DNA of 64,000 nt. Origin: Simmondsia chinensis (taxonomy: Eukaryota; Streptophyta; Magnoliopsida; Caryophyllales; Simmondsiaceae). The stretch lies in contig JAGTTD010000024.1 of NCBI GenBank assembly GCA_018398585.1, positions 6,414,071 to 6,478,070 of the forward strand, given 5' to 3'. The notes under the pieces are model-generated. The model made no database searches and had not been told where the DNA came from. It was given only the letters and a program-made list of their open reading frames with translations. Positions 13,101 through 25,194 of this stretch are shown here, one piece after another. Made by a program: the position numbers and the translations under genes. How positions within the stretch are numbered: the stretch's first letter is position 1; every line of letters begins with the position of its first letter.

Positions 13101-16100
13101 GTTGAATTGCAAAAGTTGGAAAAGCTTTAACTTCCTTGTTTTGCCTCTCTTTCTTCGTTGTTTTCTTCTTTTTTGTGTTTACTTCACTACTAAACGTGTT
13201 AGAAAGCCCATTTTTCAATTATAGAAGTTGAAAAATAATTTCTAATTTGTGCTGATCTTCACATACCAAGGGAGTTTTCATCACAAAACCAATTGACAAT
13301 GGGTGGAGTAGCTCCTTATGTATATAAATTGGGCTATGTGGGATTCAAACGTTTTGCTTAATAATTTTTGACTGTATAAAAAAATTTGGCTGTGTTCCAG
13401 TTTTTCCTTACTAATTAGCTTTTCCAATTGTTCTTCCCCTCTATTTTTTTCCCTTTTGTTTGCTCTTCTGCTCTAGCCCCTCCCGCTTTCTTCCCGTTCT
13501 CCCATCACTCTCACACATTTGAGATTTTCGTGGATAGTTAATACTCAAATCGATCATTAGATCAACAACAACAACAGTCCCAGTGCCACAAGGGCTCCCG
13601 CCTGAGCAGGGTCTTGGTCAAATCGATCATTAGATCGATGACCATAATTTTTTGGACAATGTTTGGATTGGATTATCAAATTTATGGGACATTTTCAATT
13701 TTCTGTTTCTATATTAGAAAAATGTTACTCTGACATGTTTTTCAAATGAAAAATGGAAAGAAAACTTGAGATGGAGAAAAACTAAAATTGGAAAATGAAT
13801 ACTATTCTCTCTTTCTAGACAAAGCCTTTATGTTTGGGTCATTTCAAACTCGATTAATGTCGAGTTGATTGCTAAAACCTTATTTAAAACATACTAGATC
13901 TATTGATTGGCACCATGAAATGCTCCCTAGATAACTTTATTTCATGGTGTACATTTCAACAGGCAAAGGTATTCCACTACGGATCAATAAGCCTGATAGT
14001 AGAGCCATGCAGATCAGCACATCTGAAAGCAATGGAGGAGGCCAAGAAGGCCGGGGTGCTCCTCTCCTATGACCCCAACCTGAGGCTGCCACTGTGGCCG
14101 TCAGCGGAGTATGCAAAGGAGCAGATATTGAGCATATGGGACAAGGCTGAGGTGATCAAGGTCAGTGACAACGAGCTCGAGTTCCTTACTGGTAGCAACA
14201 AGATCGACGATGAGTCTGCCTTGTCGCTTTGGCATCCTAACTTGAAGCTCCTCCTTGTCACCCTTGGTGACCATGGTTGCCGATACTACACCAAGGTATG
14301 CATCTTTCTCTATCATATCCTGCACTGGGCTCAAATTGAGTTGATAGTTGCCAAGGAACTAATTGTTCCTAAAGTTTAAGCTGATGGGTAAAGAAATGAT
14401 TTTATACTTTTAACATGTCACATTACGTGAATGCTCATTAGACTTGAAGCGTGGATATTGTGGATATTACACAAGATCGACCTGATATACCTTCTAGCTA
14501 TTGAGATTCAAAATCGTGACCTTTCGATCAACTGGTGAACCAATTACATTCAAAAAGTTTATAATTTATCAGTGAAGGTCCGAGACTTGTTTTATACTTT
14601 TAACATATAAGGGTGACAATGGTGTGAGGGGAAAATAGGAGAAATAATGAATGAAGATTATGATTAATTTGATGGATGAAGGTCCATGACTGGGTTTTGA
14701 TAACTTTTAACATGAATATATATATATATATATATGTATGTATATGTATATATATATGTGTGTGTGTGTATATATGTATGTATGTATGTATGATAGATAG
14801 AATACAAGAGTAATTAGTAGTACAAATTGCAACCACAATGAACAGCTCAAAGTTAATTACATTATTATAGCCGTTATTTATTGAAGGACCAGCTGCATAA
14901 TTAAATCAGTGTCTTTTTGATTTTCGATTAGATGTTAGGTGGGACTTTGTAATGGGCCTGTTCTAGCAATTGAAGTAGCAGTACGGAAGAACAACAATTG
15001 TCCTCCTTTATTCTTTATTTCAGTGCACAGCTCTTATCAACAACTAATAGTACAAATTGCATCTATCTCAATTATCATAGTGTATATGGATAATATTTTG
15101 TCCATTCCTAAATAAATATTGCAACTTTTATTTCAGACTATCCCATTATAGATCTCGGCTTTTTGTTCTCCTTGAATTTTCGTTTCTTTTTTCTAAATGT
15201 CATATACCAGTTTCGCTCTTTTGGTTCATTTTCATGTTAAAAAGTTGATGTTTTCAATTACCGTGGAGTTTTGAAAAATAAAAAATATTTGCTTAAAATG
15301 GATCATTTATTGAGAAATCTTTCTAATACCTTAAGAATATGAACCAATTTTTCATCAAGTATACATGTCAAATTAATTTAATATGATCCAACAACAATAA
15401 TAATCCAAGTTTCTTTCACATAAATTTGATTATAATTTCTTAAAACTATTACATTGTTCTGTATTTTTATTGTAATAACTTTTAGATATTTTTCTTTGAG
15501 ATTTACAAAAAAAGTAAACTTTTGGAAACATTAAATTGATTGAAACTTTTGTATTTTGTGGTCAAATTTGCCTACTTTGATTTTGCAAAGTTGAATTTTC
15601 TTAAAATATTGAAAGTCAAGAGGCATGTATAATGATGTCACTGTGCATTCTAACAGGCTCCTCATAATCATGTCAACACATATGCCATGATGCCAGACTG
15701 ACAAATTCTACATATCATAGAATTGTCCAATGGCATGCTTCATGGTTTCATGCACGCTCTATGTCATGCTAACCCATCCTAACTTGTCCATTCACACCAT
15801 TCTTTATGTAATTTTATATATCATTTACATTATGGTTCATGCATGACATGGTGAGTGTAACTTTCACATTGTTTATTTTTTTATTGTCATTTTAAATCAT
15901 CTTTAAGTGGAATGAACCACTTTCACATACTAATTCGAACTAAAGCTCAGATGGGGTTGAGTCATTCTAGGAGTCAGTGACTGGTTAAGGCCACACATCA
16001 AACCAAGGACATTAAAGTAGGTCTTGGTCTAAACAAACCAATCTTATTCGGATTATAGTTTGGATCAAATGTCAATACTCCTGCGATATATCCATAATTC

Positions 16101-17112
16101 CTAATCCAGTTTGGAGTGACCGAGATCGGACATTGTTAATGTTCCGAATGTTGAAAGAACGATTATACTAAAATTATTGGTATGCACCAGTATTTGAGCA
16201 TCCTTAGATGTAACCTTTAATATCGGAAATGAGTTTTTTTAATAACCAGAACTTATTATATAAAATGGTGATAATTTTCCCAATTTTGGGCATGTGAAAA
16301 AACATGTAGAACTTCAAGGGAAGCGTAGATGCGTTCAAGGTGGAGGCAGTGGATACAACAGGAGCTGGGGATTCCTTTGTTGGTGCTCTACTTACCAAGA
16401 TTGTTGATGACCACTCCATTTTCCAGGTTAACTTCTTACTCCTTTTACTCCCTTTACACCGACTTTTTATTACTTAAGTACCTTAACAATTTAATATACC
16501 TGAGTTTAAAATTTTAATATTTAGTTACATTCACCCAAAATCTGGTGAATTTGGTCAGAAAATACTATAGCAGAATAGCTTCTAACATTATATAGATGCC
16601 CTCCTTTGAAATTTGGCAATTTTTAGCCATAAAATTAGTTGACATGACACATGATTTTAGCAATATATAGGTAGATTCAATCAGAATCTTGTGAAAGTTT
16701 TGTTGTAATCTTGGAATTTTCGTTCACAACTCTGACCTGACACATATATGTCGGAATCACATCCCGTGCCAACATTTTATGGCAACGTGGATTCCAACAA
16801 CAATCACCAAAAGGTACTTATGTGATAAAAATATTTAAACATGTAATAAATTCTCAAACAGAGTTTACCTTGTATATAAATATAACCCGACTTGGATGCA
16901 ATTTTCAATATCTTAGAAGTGTAAACTATACATTATAGGAATAATTTTTGTAATATAAGTGAGAAATAAATAAATAAATGCAGGACGAAGGAAAGTTGAG
17001 GGAGGTGCTGAAGTATGCAAATGCATGTGGAGCGATTACCACCACCAAGAAAGGAGCCATCCCTGCTCTTCCTACTCAACAAGAAGTCCTCTACTTCATC
17101 AACTCCTCTTAA
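8568..17112 (+). CDS. Fructokinase (PfkB family), four exons, intact
   Basis: Phosphorylates fructose to fructose-6-phosphate with ATP, feeding sucrose-derived fructose into glycolysis and starch synthesis. The exons are 8568-8975, 13963-14295, 16310-16426 and 16984-17112. All introns are GT-AG and all junctions are phase 0, giving 328 codons with no stop, the usual plant length. PfkB signature 1 is around residues 43-67 ([16 protein letters not shown]). Signature 2, [14 protein letters not shown], is at residues 262-275 and holds the catalytic Asp at residue 268. SFGEMLIDF near the N-terminus and [13 protein letters not shown] in exon 2 are fructokinase hallmarks. Exon 1 is GC-rich against AT-rich introns. 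Intron 1 is about 5 kb, swollen by insertions; introns 2 and 3 are about 2.0 and 0.56 kb. No transit peptide is evident, so a cytosolic enzyme is likely. Confidence 0.96.
9830..10061 (+). mobile_element. 5S-rRNA-headed SINE in fructokinase intron 1
   Basis: The head at about 9841-9958 resembles plant 5S rRNA along its length: CACCAGCAC, TCGGATCC, TTAAGCGTGCTTGGGCGAG (A-box region), AGAGTAGTAT and GGTGACCTCCTGG (C-box region), all in the natural order. The tail at about 9960-10055 (CAGCCTCTCT, TGCGTACATCCGCCTCCTCC, GACCCTGCTTAGGTGGGAGC) resembles the 3' module of Au-type plant SINEs. TGAGTATAAA at 9820-9829 and 10062-10071 is a candidate 10-bp target duplication. I infer a pol III retroposon of SINE3-like build. 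A 5S pseudogene fused by chance to an Au tail is the alternative. Confidence 0.75.
10119..10168. repeat. (TA)n microsatellite
   Basis: About 24 TA units within intron 1 of fructokinase. Confidence 0.9.
10811..11262. mobile_element. MITE-like element in fructokinase intron 1
   Basis: The left end TGCGTTTGATTTAGCTT and the right end AAGGCTAAACCAAACGTA are inverse copies with few mismatches. The spacing is about 450 bp and there is no coding potential. GTTTGGTTTAGC-type ends occur on several plant MITE groups. I found no clean target duplication, so the superfamily is open. Confidence 0.5.
12618..12928. mobile_element. Tourist-like (PIF/Harbinger) MITE in intron 1
   Basis: The ends GGCCTCGTTTGGTTGGCAC and (inverse of the right end) GGCTAATTTGGTATGTAC match in most positions. 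The element is 311 bp and is flanked on both sides by TTA (12615-12617 and 12929-12931), the 3-bp target of PIF/Harbinger elements. No ORF. A short GC-rich patch with a G7 run lies near 12790-12800. Confidence 0.7.
13564..13617 (-). mobile_element. 5'-truncated SINE tail with perfect 19-bp target duplication
   Basis: Read on the minus strand this 54-bp insert is GACCCTGCTCAGGCGGGAGC...GGCACTGGGACTGTTGTTG, the same 3' module as the SINE at 9830-10061, ending in the (TTG)n tail of Au-type SINEs. It is flanked by TCAAATCGATCATTAGATC at 13545-13563 and 13618-13636, identical over 19 bases. The perfect duplication shows a young retroposition by a truncated copy. Confidence 0.88.
14715..14793. repeat. 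TA/TG microsatellite in intron 2
   Basis: A compound run of TA, TG and GTAT units inside fructokinase intron 2. Confidence 0.85.
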
Positions 17113-17500
17113 AATAATTTAAAAAAAGAAATCCAAATCTATTTTTTTTAAAATTTTCTCCTTCTGGTTTTTATTAGAAAAAATGTTAAACTGTACCCAA
17201 TTTAGATACTCAGATTATGTATCTAGTGATGTGGTAGAAAGTCATTAACTGCTTCAATTCGTGACTTTTTGTCATGGATATTTGGTACATATACTGAGTA
17301 TATTTTTTGAGTACGTACGACATCGGTCTTTTTTTATTGAGTCAATGCCTTTTTTTTTTTTTTTTTGGAGTGCTTTGGTTTGTTTATTTTAATGGAAAAT
17401 CGAATTGAAGAAATTGAAGGAAGGGTTTCTTCCGCTCAATTTTCCTTTGCTTTTTCTCTTGTAATGGTGACTTGCTTAATAAAGTAGCATTGATAAATAA
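17113..17500 (+). promoter_or_regulatory. Fructokinase 3' untranslated region and polyadenylation zone
   Basis: T-rich sequence follows the TAA stop, with AATAAA at about 17479-17484 roughly 370 bases downstream, plus other AT-rich candidate signals. The true cleavage site cannot be fixed from sequence alone. The copia relic begins soon after. Confidence 0.4.
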
Positions 17501-17639
17501 TTGTACAACATTTTTGGCATTTATTTTTTTTGCTTTTATTTATGTCGTATGACACGTACTTTGTTAAGTATGTGTTAAAATTGGCATTTATTTTCATGTC
17601 CACCGAGTATAAAATCGGTCGGCAACTTTCCCTTTCCTT

Positions 17640-20600
17640 TTCCAAAAAAAAAAAAAATCCTAGCCGCAACCAAGCCTAGCCGCCGCCGCCCTCTACCGCC
17701 CCGAAGCAACATGGCTGACGCAACTTCGTCTACCACCACTGCGTAGGATGCTGCGTCTCCTCTTTCCGCTGGTGGCCCTTCTCTTCCTACACCATTCAGC
17801 GTTTCAAACATTCGACATTAGATTTCTTCCACACTAGAACTAAACACGATCCCTCCAAATATCTAGTCTGGCGCCGTTCTTTTCTCTCCGCTTGTAGAGG
17901 TTATGCTGTGGATGATCATCTTGATGGCACTTCTTCTCAACCTCCTACATCAGATCCTCGATATCGTTATTGGCGACAAGTGATATTCTTCTTATTTCCT
18001 AGATATTTGGTACTACCTCTCCCCATCTTACTAGTGCTATGTGTGGTAATGAAGATGGTATAACTACTGCATCACTTTGGGATTCTATCACCCGCTTTTT
18101 TACTGATTTTGCGCAATCACGCCAATTGCAATTTAAATGTGAATTAACCAATATTAAGAAAGGCAATCTCTCTAAGTTGGCTTATCTCACGAAAATCAAA
18201 TCTTTGGCTGATAATCTTAAGTTTGTCAATGCCTCCATTATTGATGTTGACATGGTTCTCGTTGCTGTGGATAGTCTCTCTGATGACAAGGATTTTAATG
18301 CTGTTTGTACATCTATTACGTCACGAGTTCCCTTTCCCTCCTTTATTGAGGCCCGTTCTATGTTGATGAAGGAGGAATTCGCTTTAAGAATGCCGATGCA
18401 GGTACTTCATCGGTACTTCTAGTCGCTGGTGCATCGGACACGCCCACCACCGCTGCGCCAATCACAGCCACACCGGTCGTCCCGGCACCACCACAGCCAC
18501 CGGTCACAGATCTGCAAACCGCTTTTCCCGCTCAATGGCAACGGTCAGGTTATGGAAATCAGTATGGTAATGGACGTGGTAATGGTCGAGGTCGTGGAGG
18601 TCGTGGTAAACATGGTCTTGGTTATGGCAATCCGTGGATGCTGAATATGTGGGGACCGGATTTTAGGGGAATGCCGTATATGCCGTTTGTCCTGCAATTG
18701 AACACACCATACCGGCCTCCTCAATTTGGTTCTGCTCCCTCGGGTGGTAATGTTTCTAATCCACAATTTCATCCTGCAAATAATGTTTATACCACTGGCT
18801 ATGGTTTCTATCCAAGATTTGATGCGAGTCAGTTTTCTCCACAATATTATTCCACCCCTACCTTTGACCCATCTTGGGTAATGGATAGCGGGGCCTCCTG
18901 CCACATGACAAATAATCCAGGTATCTTAACGTCCTTGTCTCCGTATAGTGGGTCTGATAAAATTTTAGTTGGTAACGGTGGTTTTCTCTCTATTGCCTGT
19001 GTTCGATCTTGTTTCATATCTACTCCTGCGGGTCGCTTTGTTTTAAATAAAATTCTATTTGTTCATGGTCTGTCCAAAAATTTACTTTCTGTTGATTAAT
19101 TTTGTTCTGATAACAATTGCCTTCTTGAATTTGACTGTTTTGGTTTTTCTGTCAAGGATCCTAAAGTGAAGTCAACTATCATCCGCTGTATCAGTCCGGG
19201 CCCTCATTTTACAGTACCAAGATCACCTACCATCACTATGTCGCTTGTCGCTTCCCGATTCTCCTCTTCTCTTTGGCACCGACGCCTAGGCCATCCAGGA
19301 GAGCCAGTTTTATCATCCTTAGTCAAGCACAAATTTATTTCCTACTCCACTCCTTCAAAGTCTAGTTTGTGTCATACTTGCCAACTAGGCAAGCGCAGTC
19401 GTTACCTTTTTAGAAGTCTGTTTCTAGTACTACGCGTCCTTTTGACATTGTTCATTTTGATGTACGGACATCACCTGTTTCTAGTTTCAGTGGCTATAAA
19501 TATTATTTGTTATTTTTGGATGACTATACTCATTTTGTGTGGATTTACCCGATGCGTGCAAAAGCAGACGTGTTTGATTTATTTATTCAATTTTGTGCGC
19601 TTGTCTTGAATCAATTTGGTGTGGAAATTAAACAATTCCAATGTGATAATGGAACTGAATATATTAATCGTGATTTTAACGGACTTTTTATACAACGGGG
19701 CATCCTTAGTCGGGTCTCATGCCCTCATACGTCCCAACAAAATGGGAATGCTGAACCCATGCACCGCACTATTGGCAATATGATGCGAACTCTCCTTTTC
19801 AAGCTTGTATGCCTCTTGAGTATTGGGTTGAGGCTGTTTTGGCTACTACTCATATTATCAACTTGTTACCCTCTACTGCCATTAAGAAAAAGATCCCATA
19901 TCAACGCCTCTTTAAACAAAAGGTTGATTATGATCATCTTCGTGTGTTTGGAAGTGCTTGCTATCCTAATTTAGTTGCAACTGCTCCACATAAACTTGCA
20001 CCCCCGGTCTACTTTGTGTGTTTTCCTGGGCTATCCACCGAATCATAAGGGCTACAAATGTTTAGATCTTTCTACTAACAAAGTCATTATTTTGAGACAT
20101 GTTGTCTTTGATGAAACAGATTTTCCTTTCATTCGGTTGGGTACCTTTTCTGAAGAAAAGATGACCCGTCTCCATGAGGTCTTCTCCTCACCTCTCACTG
20201 CCTCTCCCTTCGCTGGCACGAGTCCGGTCCCGCCACCCAACCCACTGTCACTGTCGGGCTCTCCTTCTCCGGTTCCCGCACCGTTGCCCGCCTCACCGCA
20301 CCCACTGAGCTCGAGACCATGTCTGGCCCTACTCCAGCCGTGACCGATGCACCATGCCCACCTCGGGATGCTTCTCGATCTCTTCACCCTATGGTCACAC
20401 TTTCTAAGGCTGGTATTGTAAAACCTCTTCTTAAACCTTCTATGCTTGCTCATAATACGTTACACGAGGTTCCTTTCTCGTATAAGCAGGCCCTTATAGA
20501 CCACAATTGGAAGACCGCTATGCTTGATGAATATAATGCCCTTATTCGTAATCACACATGGGATCTTGTTCTTCCACCCGCTCATGGCAACATTGTTAGT

Positions 20601-22014
20601 TCTAAATGAGTTTTTCGTATTAAGCAGACTTCTACATGTGAAGTTGAACGATATAAAGTTCAGTTGGTTGCACAAGGTTTCACACAAAGGTACGGCATTG
20701 ATTATGGCGAAACTTTCAGTCCTGTTGTTAAGCCAGCTACAGTTCGCACGGTTCTAGCTCTTGCTACTTCTAGTCAGTGGCCCATTCATCAGCTCGATGT
20801 TAAAAATGCTTTCTTGAATGGTTATCTCAATGAAGAGGTTTACATGAAGCAACCTCCAGGTTTTCTCAACTCTCAATTTTCAGATCATGTGTGCAAGTTA
20901 AATAAGTCCCTTTATGGTCTTAAACAGGCGCCCCGGCATGGTATAATCGCTTCACCTCCTTTCTACACACACTCGGCTTCATGGGTTGTAAGTCTGATTC
21001 TTCACTATTTATTTTATGTCGTGGTGGTGACGTGGCTATATTGTTGGTTTATGTTGATGATATTGTTCTTACTGCATCTTCTATTGTGTTTCTTTAAGCT
21101 CTACTTCGGTCTTTACGTTCTGAATTTGATATGACAGATTTGGGGCAGCTTAATTATTTCCTTGGCATCTCCGTCTCGCGCTCTTCAGATGGTCTTTCTT
21201 GTCTCAGTCCAAGTATGCTCATGATCTGCTTGATAAAACCAACATGCTTTCATGCAAGCCCGTTGCTATACCTACAGATTGCAAGTCTAAACTTTCCATA
21301 GACGATGGAGATCTCATGCCTGACCCTACTTTATATCGATCTACAGTTGGTGCTCTTCAGTATCTTACTTTCACTCGCCCCGATATCTCTTATGCTGTGC
21401 AACAAGTATGTTTATTTATGCATGCTCCGCGTTTACCTCATTGGATGGCCGTTAAACGCATTCTCAGATACATTAAGGGCACTATTACCTATGGATTGAC
21501 TATTTCTCCTTCTTATGTGGATCAACTTGTCGCATACTCTGATGCAGACTAGGCTAGCTGTCCTGATACTCGTCGGTCCACATCTGGTTTTTGTGTCTTT
21601 CTAGGAGGTAACCATATTTCTTAGTCCTCCAAACGCCAGCCTGCAGTTTCTCGATCTAGCGCCGAGGCCGAGTACAGAGCAGTTGCTAATGCCGTCTCTT
21701 AGTGTTGTTGGCTTCGCTCTCTTCTTGGTGAGCTTGGTCTGCTTCTTCTTCCCTGTGCCACCTTGCTTTATTGTGACAATGTTTCTGCTATGTACTTGTC
21801 TACTAATCCGGTGCAGCACGTTCGAACCAAGCATATTGAGATCGACATTCACTTTGTTCAAGAGCGCGTCCAAATGGGTTTTGTTCGGGTTCTTCACATT
21901 CCCTCGTCACAACAAACAGCGGACATCTTTACAAAGAATCTACCGCGACAACTCTTTCTTCTATTCAGACACAACCTTTGCCTTCGTTTCTCTCCTGCTT
22001 CGGCTGAGGGGGGA
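17640..22014 (+). pseudogene. Ty1/copia gag-pol, 5'-truncated and frameshifted
   Basis: Gag starts at ATG 17711 (MADATSSTT) and has a copia gag core (KYLVWRRSF; LADNLKFVN) and a Gly/Arg-rich stretch (18550-18620) where a zinc knuckle is usual. Protease shows WVMDSGASCHMT near 18880. Pre-integrase WHRRLGHPG is at about 19277, and the integrase core has FLDDYTHFVW, QCDNGTEY and a Glu in NAEPMHRTI. RT has [12 protein letters not shown] near 20790 and YVDD near 21052 in another frame. RNase H has AYSDAD, SAEAEYRA and LYCDNVSAM. At least five frameshifts and several stops (TGA near 20607; TAG near 21550, 21622 and 21700) break it. No 5' LTR or primer site is found before gag, so the left end is lost. 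It lies about 0.5 kb from the fructokinase stop on the same strand. Confidence 0.92.
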
Positions 22015-22186
22015 TGTTAGAGTATATTATATAGTGGGTCATAATTGTAATGGGTTATAAGTGTACATATATATTGGGCCCATATATTAGGCCCATTAGG
22101 CCTGTCATGTATTGTAAATCATTATATATATACGAGAGAGCTCCTATTCTAGGGGTACCTATTATTCTCACAATTATATTCTTTCA
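22015..22186 (+). repeat. Short 3' LTR of the second copia element
   Basis: It follows the polypurine run GAGGGGGGA, starts TGTTAGAGTATATTATATAG and probably ends at TTCTTTCA (22186), about 172 bp. The right end is inferred, as there is no second LTR to compare. GGGCCCATATATTAGGCCC forms a near-palindrome near 22077-22096. Confidence 0.6.
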
Positions 22187-22245
22187 GCAATTTTTCACTA
22201 AGTTGTCACAACTCAAAATTGAACCAAATACTAGTCACATGCAAT

Positions 22246-24049
22246 ATAGGTGATAACCTTAAATTAGTATATATTTATCTATATTATTTTAATATATTTT
22301 TAACCATTTTACTTATAATTTTTATCAATTTTGCCCGGTTTTGCTTATTTTGTAGAATTTTGCTATTTTCTTCTAAAAACACCAATTTTGTATTAAATCT
22401 TGTTAGTTTTATCATTAATATCAATAAGTAAAAGCAAGATAAATAAAAAAATTACAAAATAAAAACAAAAATTGTATAAAATTACCTAAAATACCTTACT
22501 TGCACCCTATTTTACAAGTTTTGCATCAATTTTAGCCAAAATTCAAGCTTTTATCTTCATTATTCATCTTTTATATCTTGTATAATATAATTAAACATTA
22601 GTTAAAGCTTGTTTAAGCATAAAAAAATCATAAAAAAATCAGAAAAAAATTGAAAATACAAACAAATCACAAGTTACAAAGCAGGTGATGCACCTGCTGC
22701 AACAAGCTTGTTTGCAGCCCCATATTTCTTGATTTTGCTACTAAAATACATTAACCCAAAGCTTAAAAAAGTTATCTAACAATAGCTTAGCATGTTATTT
22801 CAGTATTTGGGCGGTGGTATGAAGAGGAAAGCAAGATAATTGGTTGAGAAAGTGGCTAGAAGCTCACATTGCAGCTGCTGAACAAATCATCCAATAAAAT
22901 GAAGTTTGAGCTAAGTTTTTTTGGCGGTGCAAGCTGCAAGAAAGATATAAAATAACTTCATTTATGTATCAAACACAATTTAAACCAATTATGATCAAGA
23001 TATGGGAGGTGATAAAGCTCAAAATCAATTAAAATCTACAATCGCGCAGACAGCCTGCAGCAGCCGCAGGAAGCTCCAATGGAGGTCGATTTTTGTGATT
23101 TTCTCTTAGTTTTTTATTCCAAACTCGACTTGTATAAATAGGGGAGGATGCAGGGAGTTGATGAATCAAGTTTCTAGACCAAAAACACACAAAAAAATTG
23201 AGCAAGAATGAGGTGAGAATAGGTCGGGTCGCAGCAGGCAGACCCTGACCTGTTCTACTCTGTTTTTGTTATGTTTTGTTATTTTTTGCTTGTTTTATCA
23301 TTTTTATTCTTTAGTTCATGTATTTTGATGTTTTTAATGTTTAATATTAAGTTTATCATGAACTAATTTTGTTAATCTAAGGCTACGATATAGCCTAAGT
23401 TGTAAAATATGCTAATTTCTAATTCAAGGTATTCAATGTTTATGTTATTGCGTTGTTGAAGTGTTTATCATTGTTCTTAATAAGTTTTAAATGCTTGATC
23501 ACCATTTAAGGCCCGTAATGATTCATAATGGGACCGAGAGGAGATTTATGATGAGTGCTAAGGTGATAAGCACCACAAATTGGGTGAATGCTCGAGAGAG
23601 ATTAACGCGATTTGTGTGGTTTTTAAAAGAAAATCATAGAACTTTTATAACTCTTTTCTTATTTAAATTCATGCACGAAAGTGATGGGTTAATATGTTAA
23701 AGAGTACGCTAAATGTTGCTCGAAAGAGAATGTTTAGTAGATTAGGATTTTCAACCATCAACACACAGTAACAACTTGAATATCGAGAATAGAAAAGGCG
23801 TATTGATGCAACTAAGGTGAAATCGGATGCCTTAGACTTTATTAACTAAAAAAAAAAATCTTAAATCGGCTCATACTAGTCTAGTTTTAACTTTTTCTTT
23901 TTATTTTATTTTTTTTGGATTTTTTAAATAGTATTAAAGCTATTAATTTCAGTACTCACTCAGCAATCCTGGTGGGAACGATACTCTACTCACTCTGTAT
24001 TACTTGAAGCGACTAGTGCACTTGCTAGTAAAAAATACACATCAATAGG
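22246..24049. mobile_element. Solo LTR of a gypsy-type element with 5-bp target duplication
   Basis: The LTR proper is 22251-24044 (1,794 bp), begins TGATAA and ends ACATCA (inverted TGAT/ATCA) and is flanked by ATAGG at 22246-22250 and 24045-24049. The end GGGAACGATACTCTACTCAC...TACTTGAAGCGACTAGTGCA is the kind seen at the 3' ends of Athila/Tat-group LTRs. No internal domain is present on either side, so LTR-LTR recombination removed the body. It contains GCAGC-rich patches (22680-22730, 23040-23100), and an ORF at 23491-23700 inside it is accidental. Confidence 0.82.
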
Positions 24050-25194
24050 AAACTAATCTCAAGTTTCAACTAATTTAAAACAAAATCATGCCAAAATAAA
24101 TGACTCAAATTCCATTTTCAAACTCAAATCTTGCATTATCCTTAATGCAAATAACAAGAAAATAAATAAAGGAAAGTGAAGGAAAGAGATTACTAATATA
24201 CACCAAGATGTCAGAAAAACGATAGCCAGAAGCCTAGCAAACATGGTAATAGCATAAGCGAAAGACAAACTGCACAACAAGAAAAATCAAAAAGTAGAGC
24301 TGGCTTGTTAATAATTATAATAACCATTAAAAATTACATTTCGCTTGTGCAAGGCAATTATCTCAACAATCCATGGGAAAGGTTAGAGGGTCGTTTTGAG
24401 TTGTATGCTGCCAGATCTGAGTTATAAGAGATTCTAGCCTATCCAAGTGGCACGCAATAGTAAACAAATAATCATGGGCTGCTGGTGCATTAGGGCCATT
24501 AGTAGCCGAGGAGCGCCAGGGGGTGATCGCATGCTCTATTAGTTGCGCCCTTCCTCCTATCGTGGCGCCTTATCCTCCCGTAGAGGCGCACTCAAACTAA
24601 AATATTGTAAAAATATTTTAAATTATTTTCAATGTAAATTGCAAACATTTTAAATATTATATGTTCCTTTAAAATTTCATATCAGCTAAAAATAACCATT
24701 ACATAATTTCACAGTTTTCTCTCTTTCCACTTTTCCAAATTGCAAATAATCACACCTTCAAAATTGTCCACAAAAAAAAAAAAAAAAAAAAAAGAGCCCT
24801 AAACACTAGCAAATAAATATAATCTAAATGTTATAAATATTATAAACATATTATTTAAATATTTATAATATTTTAATATAAATTCAAAATATTATTTTAA
24901 ATACTTTTAAAAATTTTTAAATATTTAATGTATCTTTAGAAATACTTTTTAAATATTCTAAAGATTGCTAATATTTATAACAATTTTTATTGTTACAAAA
25001 GTTTTAAATAATTCAAAGTATATTTAAATACTTAATTATATTTCAAATATTTAGCATACTTTCTAAATATTTAAAATATTTTTAACAATATTAATTCTTT
25101 TAAATTGTATCAAATACTTGCAAATATAATTTATTTTTCTAAATATTTTGTAAATATAAATTGCATATGCTTTAAGTATTTTATGTTTATTCTA
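24050..25194. other. AT-rich intergenic DNA with a GC patch and an A run
   Basis: No gene is seen. There is a short GC-richer patch at about 24500-24590 with repeated GGCGC motifs, a poly-A run of about 24 at 24773-24796, and TTTAAATATT-rich DNA after it. Confidence 0.55.

Noticed and set aside
14067..14334. Minus-strand ORFs opposite fructokinase exon 2
   Set aside because: Shadows of the GC-richer real exon on the other strand.
23491..23700. 69-codon ORF inside the solo LTR
   Set aside because: No family resemblance, and it lies within an LTR that is non-coding.
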